This document shows, one piece after another, positions 1 through 8,141 of a stretch of DNA of 64,000 bases. The notes under the pieces were generated by a model, which searched no databases, was not told the DNA's origin, and saw only the letters and a program-made list of their open reading frames with translations. The number at the start of each line of letters is the position of its first letter. Position 1 is the stretch's first letter. A program made the translations under genes and the position numbers. Location of the stretch: assembly GCA_050950205.1 (NCBI GenBank), contig JBMNHF010000019.1:1-64000 (forward strand). The letters run 5' to 3'. This stretch comes from WRAV01 sp050950205. GTDB taxonomy: Bacteria; Bacillota; Clostridia; Oscillospirales; Ruminococcaceae.

Positions 1-825
1 TCTTTTGAAAGCTCTATAGCCGGAATTCTTCCGGTCGTTCCATGAACCTTCCCGTCATGCTTACGGCACCACTGCAGCGCCTGACGGTTCAGGTCGTTTA
101 AGTCCTCGAATCTGCGTCCGGGCAGGAAGTTGTCCTTTACATAGCCAACGAGCCGTTCCACCTTGCCCTTCGTCTGCGGGCGGCGGGGAGCGCATACCTT
201 TGGTATGAAGCCCATATCCACGGAGAAATCCTCGAACGCCGTGTTCCAGATGGGCTTGCCGCCATCTCTGCCGATAATCACTGTCTTCATGTTATCCGTC
301 AGCACCTTTTCTGGCACGCCGCCGAAGTATGCAAAGGCGTTTACCATGCAGCGCTCAAGGCTGGAGAGGTCACAGCGGCTTGTGAATTCTATGTATTTGG
401 CTCGGGAATGCCCCAGCACCATCACAAATACCGGAACCTTGTGCACTGTGCCGCCGGTGTCCGTGTAGTGGCAGATGCCCCAATCCATCTGCGCCTGCTT
501 CCCGGGAGCTGTTTCATACCGCCGCACGGCCGGCAGCTTCTTTGGCGGACGAAACGGATGCACATAATCCTTGAGGATGCTGATGCCACCGTCATATCCG
601 ACCTCACGCAGCCGATCGAGCAGTACCACGCAGTTGTAGATCCCATCGGCCATCAGCTCATGCAGCAGCGGCTTGTACGCATCCAGCTTCGATGGACGGT
701 CAATTTTGCTCCGGCGGTGAAACACCAGGCTGCATATATTTTCGGGCCGTATTTTTAGAGATACCCATTTCCTTGCCGATGGCGTACGCACTCTTACCCG
801 CACCAGCCAACTCTTTTATCTTCAT
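1..825 (-). pseudogene. istA: IS21-family transposase IstA, broken and cut by the window edge
   Basis: Reading the minus strand from an ATG at 825 (ribosome site GGAGTGGG just upstream) gives a helix-turn-helix start (MKIKELAGAGKSAYAIGKEM, then GISKNTARKYM) and then a DDE integrase core. The core has QMDWG, VLTDNMKTVI and PQTKGKVERLVGYVKDNF, which are IS21 IstA hallmarks for a DNA-strand-transfer transposase. The reading frame changes by one base around 715-745: one frame hits a stop right after the helix-turn-helix, and the next resumes at RPSKLDAYKP. The 3' part and any istB lie outside the window. The frame break makes it probably inactive unless the indel is a sequencing error. It differs in sequence from the complete IS21 element at 5270-7828. 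Confidence 0.8.
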
Positions 826-948
826 AATTGTCCCACTCCTTAGCATTTCGGGCACCTCCAAGACGCTTTGTCTTGAGGGTAACCTCTCTATTCTCGAGGG
901 TCAATTCCCGTCGGCGATTTAAGGTCATTTTACTCCGGCGGTGACAAT
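698..948. repeat. IS21 end with repeated transposase-binding motifs
   Basis: The motif GGTCATTTTACTCCGGCGGTGACA at 923-946 forms the outer end of the IS21 element. A related partial copy (GGTCAATTCCCGTCGGCG) sits at 899-916, and a close copy (GGTCAATTTTGCTCCGGCGGTGA) lies at 698-720 inside the istA coding sequence. IS21 elements are known to carry several transposase-binding repeats at each end. The copy inside istA coincides with the frame break, which suggests a local rearrangement. Confidence 0.55.
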
Positions 949-970
949 ACATCGTGAATGAAGAAGGTGC

Positions 971-1881
971 ATTATTATTTTAAAATTAGCTCAGCTTCGA
1001 TATTATTGTGCAGTATATGAGTGTCTGAGCATGACGAGAGCTGCGAAAAAGCTGTTTGTATCGCAGCCTGCAGTTACCCTGTCCATCCGAGAATTAGAGA
1101 ATGAATTGGGGGTCAAGCTATTCCTAAGACAAGGTAACCGCATTTTGCCTACCAAGGAAAGCCATATTTTTTATAAAATGGCGGTGGAGTTGCTACGTCA
1201 TGCAGAAACCGTTGCAGTACAAATGCGGGGTATCGGCAGTCAGAGGCAAGAGATACGGGTGGCTATTCCCTATGTAACAAGTGTGTATCTTAATTCCGGA
1301 GATGATTCGCTTTGAAAAAGCCTTTCAAAAAAAATATCCTTTTATCCATCTCAGCTTCATCGAGGATTCCCATAAAAACCTGCTTAATCTTTTGATGGCG
1401 GAGGAAACAGATCTTATCGTTTCCGCCAGCGGCTATTACAATGTGGACACATTAGAGGGGCAGGAGCTTTGCCAGAACGTTGTTTATTTCTGCGTAAACG
1501 AAAAGCACCCTTCTGGCGGCACAGGATTTAATTACTCCTTCTATGATCGCAGATTTACCTCTTGCCACCTGCTATCAGGAAGATGCGCTTTCCTCCCAGT
1601 TGATTCTGAAATGGTTCGCACAGGAAGGCCATATTCCCAATAATAAGTATTATTTTACTCAGACGGGGACACTGGTACAAATGCTATTTAAAAACGAGGC
1701 GGCCGCGCTGTTACGGCCAGAGATGTTTGCCCTACCCGAGTGTGTGCGGTGTATTCCTCTGAAAAATCCTATCCGGATTTCCCTGTCGATTTATTGGAGC
1801 AAGCAGGGAGAAATGAATAGTGCTACCTTGTCTTTGTTGGAGGAACTCCGGGAATTCCATTTCTCCAAGTGGGAAGAGTAA
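971..1881 (+). pseudogene. LysR-type regulator broken by two frameshifts
   Basis: The first frame reads KLAQLRYYCAVYECLSMTRA and then AAKKLFVSQPAVT, a textbook LysR winged-helix domain. The frame shifts near 1290-1300 (resuming at PEMIRFEKAF) and again near 1508-1540 (resuming at MIADLPLATCYQ), then runs through the effector-binding domain to a stop at 1881. Joined, it gives about 300 residues, the normal LysR length. No ATG lies in frame before residue 17 of the fold. An IS21 end stops only about 20 bases upstream and probably removed the original start and promoter. It may once have regulated the transporter cluster at 8.1-20.6 kb, but the elements between them make that a guess. Confidence 0.75.
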
Positions 1882-1905
1882 TGCTAGTCTGCAGGGTTCA
1901 TACTA

Positions 1906-2154
1906 GAGTCTGTTTCTAAAAGCATAAAGCATCGGATTATGCAAGAAGTATACGGATGCAAGCCAAATGAACGAAAGCCAGGAAACGGTCGGCACGTTTG
2001 TCATAGCGCGTAGCGACACGGCGAAATTCCTTGAGCTTCAGGAAGAATGTCTCCACCAAATGCCGCTCCTTATAGAGACACCAATCTATGAACCAGAGGT
2101 CGGATGCATTGCTCCTGGGGGGAATACAGAAATCAGCGTCACAATCGGCAATAT
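1906..2154 (-). pseudogene. IS5-family transposase, C-terminal half
   Basis: The minus strand encodes DWCLYKERHLVETFFLKLK followed by EFRRVATRYDKRADRF and a stop at 1937-1939. This is the end of the DDE domain of IS5-family (IS427-like) transposases, including the catalytic glutamate region. The element end is probably the GAGTCTGTTTCTAAAA at 1906. The other half lies at 3532-4045. The two were separated by the IS256-family element between them. Confidence 0.75.
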
Positions 2155-2216
2155 GGTAGTGTCAAGTTTTATGCGCAAATTAGGAGGTAGTGTCAAGTTT
2201 TATGCGCAAATTAGGA
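2155..2216. repeat. Tandem duplication of the IS256 left end (2 x 31 bp)
   Basis: Positions 2155-2185 and 2186-2216 are identical 31-base units beginning GGTAGTGTCAAG and ending AAATTAGGA. The second IS256 copy at 23331 has only one unit. Copy 1 therefore gained an extra element end next to the target duplication. Confidence 0.9.
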
Positions 2217-2240
2217 AACAACCATTTGGCGAATAGCAGA

Positions 2241-3431
2241 TTAGCCGGCGATAGATTCATCTGAAACACCGTATTGCAGGTGCTTCATGTTCATGTATTT
2301 CTTGTTGCCCCACTGAGTACCGGCCACATGGCGCAGCCTAGCACAAACCAGCATCAAGGCAGAATTGCCGTCAGGAAAAGCGCCAACTACCCGAGTGCGC
2401 CTGCGGATTTCCCGGTTCAGGCGCTCAATGGCGTTATTCGTGCGGATTCGTGTCCAGTGTTCAAAAGGGAAATGAGTGTAGGTTAGGGTCTCTTCGATGC
2501 CGTTTTCCACCTTTTTAGCGGCTTCGGGCAGCTTCATTTCCCGGAGAGATTGAACAACAGCTTTTGCCTTTTCTCTGGAGGCTTCTTTGCTCTCCTGGGC
2601 GTGTATGGCCTTGAGCATTTTGGCGACAATCTTGGATTTGGAGCGGGGAACGACCGAAAAGACATTGCGGTAGAAATGAACAACACAACGCTGGTATTTG
2701 GCGTCAGGAAACACCTCATACACAGCCTCCAGCATCCCAAGGCTTTTGTCGCCAACGATGAGTTTGACACCATCCAGTCCACGGCTTTTCAGCCACTGGA
2801 AGAAGCTGATCCAACTAGCCTTATCCTCCTTCATTCCTTCGGCAGCACCAATTACCTCCCGGTAACCATCCTCATTCACTGCGATGGCCACCAGAATCGC
2901 GACGTTCTCATACTCTCCGCCCCAATTGCGCTTCAGATAGATGCCGTCCACATAAACATAGGGGTACTTCCCGCCCTGCAAGGGGCGGTTACGCCAATCC
3001 TCAATATGGACATATGCCTTCTTGTTCAGTTCGCTGATAGTGCTGGGAGATACCTTGCTGCCCCACAGTGCCTCGGTGATATCCTCCACACGGCGTACCG
3101 ACACGCCGGCTAGATACATCTCAATCAATGCCTCCTCCACTGAGCTTTCCCGGCGACGGTAACGCTCTATGATTGCAGTTTCAAAGGGAACCCCTTTTAG
3201 TCGGGGCATCTTTAAGGTGACATCTCCTGATGTGGTGGTCAGATTACGGTTGTAATGGCCGGAACGGTAGCCTTGGCGAGCCTCGGTGCGTTCATACTTC
3301 GCTGCCTGAGTTAGAGCTTCCGCTTCCTTTTCCAGCAAGTCGTTGAGTGTTTCCTCCACACTGCCTCGAACCAGTTCTTTTAACTCGCTCTTGATGATTT
3401 CCTCATTTAGTTGTACAATTTTCTTGGACAT
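2241..3431 (-). CDS. IS256-family (Mutator-type) transposase, copy 1
   Basis: A 396-residue transposase, the normal length for the family. Catalytic DDE residues are visible in YVDGIYLKRNW (about residue 162), LIVGDKSLGMLEA (about 229) and NNAIERLNREIRRR (about 336). The C/H motif region CVVHFYRNV is also present. The ATG at 3431 is preceded by AGGAAGG on the minus strand. It moves its element by cut-and-paste or through a circle. It differs from copy 2 by one visible residue (YREVIGAA here, YREIIGAA there) and by about four bases, so both copies are recent and could be active. Confidence 0.95.
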   Translation of the reverse strand: MSKKIVQLNEEIIKSELKELVRGSVEETLNDLLEKEAEALTQAAKYERTEARQGYRSGHYNRNLTTTSGDVTLKMPRLKGVPFETAIIERYRRRESSVEEALIEMYLAGVSVRRVEDITEALWGSKVSPSTISELNKKAYVHIEDWRNRPLQGGKYPYVYVDGIYLKRNWGGEYENVAILVAIAVNEDGYREVIGAAEGMKEDKASWISFFQWLKSRGLDGVKLIVGDKSLGMLEAVYEVFPDAKYQRCVVHFYRNVFSVVPRSKSKIVAKMLKAIHAQESKEASREKAKAVVQSLREMKLPEAAKKVENGIEETLTYTHFPFEHWTRIRTNNAIERLNREIRRRTRVVGAFPDGNSALMLVCARLRHVAGTQWGNKKYMNMKHLQYGVSDESIAG

Positions 3432-3531
3432 GGGTGCAGCCTTCCTTTCGGTGAATTTGGTTGTGGCAACTTTATTCTACCAAAAGGCTGAATCCCTGTC
3501 CTTTTTTTATTTGCGCAACTTATTGTACCTT

Positions 3532-4045
3532 ATCGGCAATATACTCAAGCAGTTCCCCGCTTGCCATAGGCTTTATCCGCTATTACCGTCATCCCGGAAC
3601 GCAACTTGGCCGCTTCCAGCATTTCTTGAGCGGCTTTTACGTCATGCACGTTTCCGGCTGACAGTTGGACATGGATGGGGTTTCCAAGAGCGTCCACAAC
3701 AGCATGAATCTTGGTGCTTCTGCCACCGCGGCTCACCCCGACACACTGATTTTCCTGTTTCTTTTGGTCTTCCGTTATAGTTTCAGAGAGCCCCCTCTCT
3801 CGGCACCCGCGCTCGCCTTGTGTGCCTTTATATATGTGCTGTCCATGCTGATGTTCTCCAAATCGGCATCCTCCCCTAAATCATGGAAGATTTGCTCGAT
3901 CAGTCCATTGCTCTGCCATTCCGCAAACCGCTTGTATACCGTTTGCCATGGCCCATACCGCTCCGGCAGATCCCGCCATGCCACTCCGCTTCTCGCGATC
4001 CAGAAGATGAGCAGATCTCGCGGTTCTTTGAACCTGTTGACAAAA
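3532..4045 (-). pseudogene. IS5-family transposase, N-terminal half
   Basis: The minus strand encodes LLIFWIARSGVAWRDLPERY and then GPWQTVYKRFAEW, the IS5 N-terminal domain, with the first DDE aspartate in ISMDSTYIKAHK. The frame then changes at a run of five G on the minus strand (around 3790-3798), continuing as SETITEDQKKQENQ and VSRGGRSTKIHAVVDALGNP to VIADKAYGKRG at the IS256 insertion. IS427-group IS5 elements often make transposase by a -1 frameshift at this place, so the shift may be programmed. The usual first 40 or so residues are missing at the 4045 end. Confidence 0.75.
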
Positions 4046-4088
4046 GCAAGGAAATGACACTCCCTATGGCATAATAAACATATGGAGT

Positions 4089-4509
4089 GTGATAACGATG
4101 ATGGGAAGAAGGCATGGCCAGTTAAGCATAGCGATCATCGATCTGGAGGGCATGATACCTTGTGACCATCTGCTCAGGAAGATCCAGGAAGCGATTGATT
4201 TTTCGTTTATCTATGAGTTGGCAAAACCCTATTACTCGTACAAAGGAAGACCATCCATAAACCCTGGTTGCATGATAAAAATGCTGCTGGTGGGATATCT
4301 ATATGGCATTTGGTCAGAGCGAAAGCCTGAAGAAGAGATAACACGCAATATAGCATATCGATAGTTTTGCGGATTTGATAGTATCGATCGTATACCGGAC
4401 CATTCACTGCCTGGCCAGAATAGACGCAGACGATTTGTTGATAATGGATTATTGTGCGAGATATTCAATACAATCATTAGTAGATGCATAGAAAACGGGC
4501 TGGTTACAC
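4089..4509 (+). pseudogene. IS1182-family transposase, N-terminal remnant
   Basis: MGRRHGQLSIAIIDLEGMIP and the following LAKPYYSYKGRPSINP, MIKMLLVGYLYGIWSE match the N-terminal domain of IS1182/InsH-type transposases. A TAG at 4363-4365 replaces the usual tryptophan codon (IAYRWFCGFD in relatives). The frame continues as FCGFDSIDRIPDHSLPGQNR, then RRRFVDNGLL, until it meets the IS3 remnant near 4510. Only about 140 of some 450 residues remain. It is dead. Confidence 0.7.
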
Positions 4510-5165
4510 AGCGTTCTGGAACAGTATCCTCTCAACGATAACTATGGCGTGCAGTGAATGCGGCTGGCGCTTGCACAGCGGGGGGATATCCGTAAGGAAC
4601 AGGCGGCTTCAGCGGGTGATGAAGGAAAACGATTGGCTTCACGAGCGCAAACGGCGTCCCAAAGGGCTGACAAAGGCATCTGACGAAGCGATGTTGGCGG
4701 AGGATCTGATCCGGCAGGATTTCAAAACGGACAGGCCGGTCCAAAAACTGTTGACCGATATTACCCAAGTTCAGTGCGCAGATGGGAAGCTCTACATCTC
4801 CCCGATCCTGGACTGCTTCAACGGCGAAAATTCTGGCGCTGTGTATGGAGGATACTATGAAAAAGGAATAGTGTATCGATACCGTTAGGGCGGCCAGCCG
4901 CTATGAGCTACGGGGCGCTATCCTGCACAGTGACTGGGGAAGCCAGTATACCAGCGCCGTATTACGTAAGATTTTGGAAAAGTACGGGATAAAACGCCAG
5001 GAGGTGAAAGCGCTGGTTTTCCGCTATGTATTCGCCTATTACAACCGCTTACAGGTGTACACGGCCAGCCGCCTGCGCTTCGCCTTGAAGTGGAGCATAA
5101 ACGCGCTGCATGATCTGTTCGGTTTATATTTTTGGGTGTTTTCTCACTGCACTTTTCTTGACGGG
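4510..5165 (+). pseudogene. IS3-family transposase OrfB remnant
   Basis: The sequence YPLNDNYGVQ, a TGA in place of Arg, then MRLALAQRG and, after a shift at a G run (4579-4584), RRLQRVMKENDWLHERKRRP, KLLTDITQVQCADGKLY and LHSDWGSQYTSAVLRK belongs to the IS3 OrfB integrase. At about 5000 it jumps from KILEKYGIKRQ to EVKALVFRYVFAYYN. That skips the region with the catalytic glutamate, so an internal deletion is visible. Another frame change lies near 4840-4880. The right end is probably close to TTCTTGACGGGTCC at 5155-5168. It is dead. Confidence 0.7.
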
Positions 5166-5463
5166 TCCAGCTTCCATGCTGTTCAGAGCCCCAATAACGA
5201 TATATTTATTTAATGGAAGGAGTAGGTATGATTAAAAATAAGTATTTTACATTGATAACACCGTAAAGGTGTGTTCGTCAAGTAAAAATGTTAGCAAAAG
5301 GTCCCCAAAAAGGTTAGCACCTTGGAGCACCTAATTTGTTGTTCGTGTATGTAGCATCGAGGCCTTTTTCGGGGCCAAACAGGGTGAGACCCAACGCTCA
5401 CATTTTGGAGACCCACGGGGCCAAACAGGTCGGGGTCCAATGCTCACTTTTTGGAGCGCTTTT

Positions 5464-6195
5464 TCAGTGGGTACGCTGGCGTTGCATGGACTGGGTCAGT
5501 CGGTAGCTCTCGCCGGAGAAGATTACAATGTGGGAATGGTGGATCAGCCGGTCAACCAGCGCTGCCGTCAGGCGGTTGTCGCCAAAGACAGTGTTCCACT
5601 GCGAGAACTCCAGATTGGATGTAATAATGAGGCTCTTTCGCTCGTAGCAGTCGGAGATTACCTGAAACAGTAGCTCGGCGGCATCCTTGTGCAGCGGCAC
5701 GAAACCAATTTCGTCAATCACAATGAGCTCCACTTTTTTCAGTGTGCTGAGATAGTTGTTCAGCGTACCTTTGTTGTTTTTCTCCAGCAGGATATTGGCA
5801 AGGGACGCCGCCGTATAAAAGCGGACACGCCGCCCTTCCTGGCAAGCTTTCAAGGCAATGGCTGTGGCAAGATGTGTTTTGCCGGTACCAACAGTGCCCA
5901 TAAAAATGAGATTCTCCTTGGGCGTAAGAAATTGCAGTTCCTCCATGTACTCGGCAGTCAAGCCGCTGGGCAGCTCAATGGCGGGAGTCCACACAAAGTC
6001 ATCCAGCGTTTTCAGAACACGGAAACCGGCGGTTTTCACCATGCGGTTAATCCTGTTGGCTTCACGCTCTTTCAGCTCCAGCTTCAGCAGGTCGGTCACA
6101 TATTGCTCTGTACTTTCAAACTGGACGGAGCGCCATTCCTTGGCCATGCCGCCCAACTTCACCTGTCGCATCATCAGCTCAATTTCCTCAGACAT
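5464..6195 (-). CDS. istB: IS21 helper ATPase IstB
   Basis: A 243-residue AAA+ ATPase (DnaA/DnaC fold) that assembles on DNA and activates the IstA transposase. The Walker A motif GTVGTGKTHLA and the Walker B motif LIVIDEIGFVPL are present, followed by a sensor region IITSNLEFSQW and an arginine-rich end (LVDRLIHHSHIV). The ATG at 6195 is chosen because GGGAGGTGG lies six bases upstream. A GTG three codons earlier is too close to that site. Its start overlaps the istA stop by 8 bp (ATGTCTGA), suggesting translational coupling. Confidence 0.93.
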   Translation of the reverse strand: MSEEIELMMRQVKLGGMAKEWRSVQFESTEQYVTDLLKLELKEREANRINRMVKTAGFRVLKTLDDFVWTPAIELPSGLTAEYMEELQFLTPKENLIFMGTVGTGKTHLATAIALKACQEGRRVRFYTAASLANILLEKNNKGTLNNYLSTLKKVELIVIDEIGFVPLHKDAAELLFQVISDCYERKSLIITSNLEFSQWNTVFGDNRLTAALVDRLIHHSHIVIFSGESYRLTQSMQRQRTH

Positions 6196-7678
6196 TCGCG
6201 CCACCTCCCGTCAGGCCGTCATAGGCGGAAAGGTTGGGATTGTAGTTTAGCACCGGAGAACCGGGCAGCTTCAGCGGATCAGGTCGGTATTCCTTCTTTG
6301 CAATCATGTAATAGCACTGCCGGAGGCTGTCCGCATCCGTGCGGCCATTCTCGCCGGCGAGCTCCAGTGCATCGGCGCACAGGGCGGCATTGCCGTCAGA
6401 TACAATTTCGCTGAGTAGCTGAAGCGCATTTTTGCGCTCTCTGCCGCTGGTCTGTTCCAAAAATGTCTGCCACTGCTGCGGCATCTGGTGGAAGAAGCGG
6501 GTGTGTTCAATTGCACCAGGCTTTTTGCAGAGCACGGACACATACTGCGTCCAGTCGTAGACCTCATCATTGGTTTTGTAGCTCCTGCGATAGTGCCCAA
6601 CCGGGTGGTGGTCATGAAAAAACTCCACATGGTCATAGAAAATCTTGGCCTGCACCGTTTCGCCGGACAGCATGGGAGAAAGGCCGTATTTGTTGGTTTC
6701 AATGGTCACGAAGCCGCTTTTGTTCACCGTCAGTGCTGCATAGCGGAACACCGAGAATGGATACTCCGGCAGGCACAGAAGGCTGGCTTTGTCCTCTTCC
6801 CAAAGCTCCGCAATCAGCAGTTTCTTCTTGTAATGAGGCCGCTGGGCATCCTTCTCGCACCATTCCCACAGGGACTCATTGAAGCCGTCAAAGGAAACAA
6901 TAGTCGGAACCGGCACAAAGGCATTTCTGCGGCTGTAACCCACCTTGTTTTCCACGTTGCCTTTTTCGTTGCCGGATGCTGGATTGCAGAATTCTGCGCG
7001 GAAACGGTAATGCATCATGAAGCGGGTAAAGCCGTCTGTGAGAATTCGGTCTGTACCCTTGAGTACCTGCACAACGGCGGTGGACATATTGTCAAAGCGC
7101 AGCACCGGCGGAACGCCGCCAATATGCTCAAAGATACGTTTCATACCGGTAAGCAGGCATTCCTGGTTCTGAGAGGGGAAAGTTTGGGTGTACCCTTTGT
7201 TGGAATTCGGGAAGGAAATGGTTAGTGCATAGCCGTCCTGCTCCTGCCCTGCACCATCGTAGTAGAGATGCTTTCCGAAATCTACTTGCCCACTGCCCAG
7301 CGTATGCTCCAGAGGCAAATAACCACTGTTCTTGGAATTCATCACAAACCGCTTTTTGCGGACGTACTTTTTTACGCTGGAATAGCTGCCGCCGAAACCG
7401 TGCTCATCCCGCAAACGGCAGAAAATCCTCCAAACGGTGTGCCTCTGCTTGCGCGGGATCTTACGGTCGGCTTCCAGCCATTCATCAATTACGGGAATGA
7501 AATCTCCCAACACCGGATAGCTCGTTGGCTCGGTATCCGGCAGATTGTCCTCGCTCCAGTCGAGCTGGTAGGCGTACTTTTGGACGGTCTTGAAGCTGTG
7601 ACCTGTTTGACGGGAAATTTCTCGCAAACTCAGGTCTTCATTTTCGTACAGATCCTTGATATTATTTACTTGAGCCAT
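6188..7678 (-). CDS. istA: IS21 transposase IstA
   Basis: A 496-residue transposase. An N-terminal helix-turn-helix (LSLREISRQTGHSFKTVQKY) precedes a DDE retroviral-integrase-type core with GSGQVDFGKHLYYDG, VLRFDNMSTAVVQV and NEKGNVENKVGYSRRN, which hold the two aspartates and the glutamate. Beyond the core is the beta-barrel and C-terminal region typical of IstA. The start ATG at 7678 follows AGAAAGGTG. The length is full and no frame break is seen, so this copy could be functional together with istB. Confidence 0.93.
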   Translation of the reverse strand: MAQVNNIKDLYENEDLSLREISRQTGHSFKTVQKYAYQLDWSEDNLPDTEPTSYPVLGDFIPVIDEWLEADRKIPRKQRHTVWRIFCRLRDEHGFGGSYSSVKKYVRKKRFVMNSKNSGYLPLEHTLGSGQVDFGKHLYYDGAGQEQDGYALTISFPNSNKGYTQTFPSQNQECLLTGMKRIFEHIGGVPPVLRFDNMSTAVVQVLKGTDRILTDGFTRFMMHYRFRAEFCNPASGNEKGNVENKVGYSRRNAFVPVPTIVSFDGFNESLWEWCEKDAQRPHYKKKLLIAELWEEDKASLLCLPEYPFSVFRYAALTVNKSGFVTIETNKYGLSPMLSGETVQAKIFYDHVEFFHDHHPVGHYRRSYKTNDEVYDWTQYVSVLCKKPGAIEHTRFFHQMPQQWQTFLEQTSGRERKNALQLLSEIVSDGNAALCADALELAGENGRTDADSLRQCYYMIAKKEYRPDPLKLPGSPVLNYNPNLSAYDGLTGGGANV

Positions 7679-7837
7679 TCTTAACACCTTTCTGCTACCT
7701 CCTTAGTCTCTTGACAATTCTAAGGGTAGCTGTTATTTCAGGTGCTGACAATGGCTCACTTTTTATGCCATTTGGGGTGCTAACTTTTTCGAGACCTTTT
7801 GCGATACTTTCATTTTACCGAAAACACACCGTAAAGG

Positions 7838-8141
7838 ATAATATAAATGCAATTGGTGTAATTCTAGGTTAGCGACAAATCTATTTAAGGAGGGAAAAGT
7901 TTGAAACAAACATTAGATCAAAAGGGTACAACAAATAAACCGCCTTAGGAGGTGAAAGGGAAACAGAAATGGTGAAGGTTACAGATGTTCTGTGACTTAT
8001 ATGAAATCGGGCTCACGCACTGTGCGCGCCACCTACCTCCGCATGTTTTGTAGTGTACCTACCCCTCTTGCGCCCATCATATCACAAAATATTGTACAAA
8101 CTCTGCGTTATTTATCATTGGTGTCAGAAAGGAAGGATCAT
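7838..8141 (+). other. Leader of the transporter cluster with short ORFs
   Basis: No conventional gene is visible in these 304 bases. A strong site AAGGAGGG (7888-7895) precedes a TTG at 7901 that opens a 15-codon ORF (MKQTLDQKGTTNKPP, stop 7946-7948). Overlapping that stop is AGGAGG, followed by an ATG at 7970 opening a nine-codon ORF that ends at 7996. These could be leader peptides or the stump of a lost gene. A site AAAGGAAGG at 8128-8136 serves the lipoprotein gene. No known riboswitch was recognised. The original upstream region is separated from this leader by the IS21 insertion. Confidence 0.4.

Larger units (their letters stand above)
2155..3531 (-). mobile_element. IS256-family element, copy 1, inserted in the IS5 element
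   Basis: A complete element carrying one Mutator-type transposase. The sequence ATCGGCAATAT occurs exactly on both sides (2144-2154 and 3532-3542). It is an 11-bp direct repeat that must contain the 8-9 bp target duplication typical of this family. The left end is GGTAGTGTCAAGTTTTATGC and the right end reads TACCTT, with only an imperfect inverted repeat centred on TTGCGCAAAT. The left end is duplicated in tandem (see the repeat at 2155-2216). Confidence 0.85.
5270..7828 (-). mobile_element. Complete IS21-family element with target duplication
   Basis: The element begins TGTGTTCGTCAAGTAAAAATG at 5270 and ends in AAAACACA at 7828, so its tips are inverted repeats (TGTGTT). CCGTAAAGG is present directly on both sides (5261-5269 and 7829-7837) as a 9-bp target duplication. 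Repeats of the type AGCAAAAGGTC and GTTAGCACC occur inside both ends, as is usual in IS21 elements. It carries istA and istB overlapping by 8 bp on the minus strand. The insertion sits between a short ORF start at about 5228 and the leader of the transporter cluster. Confidence 0.88.
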
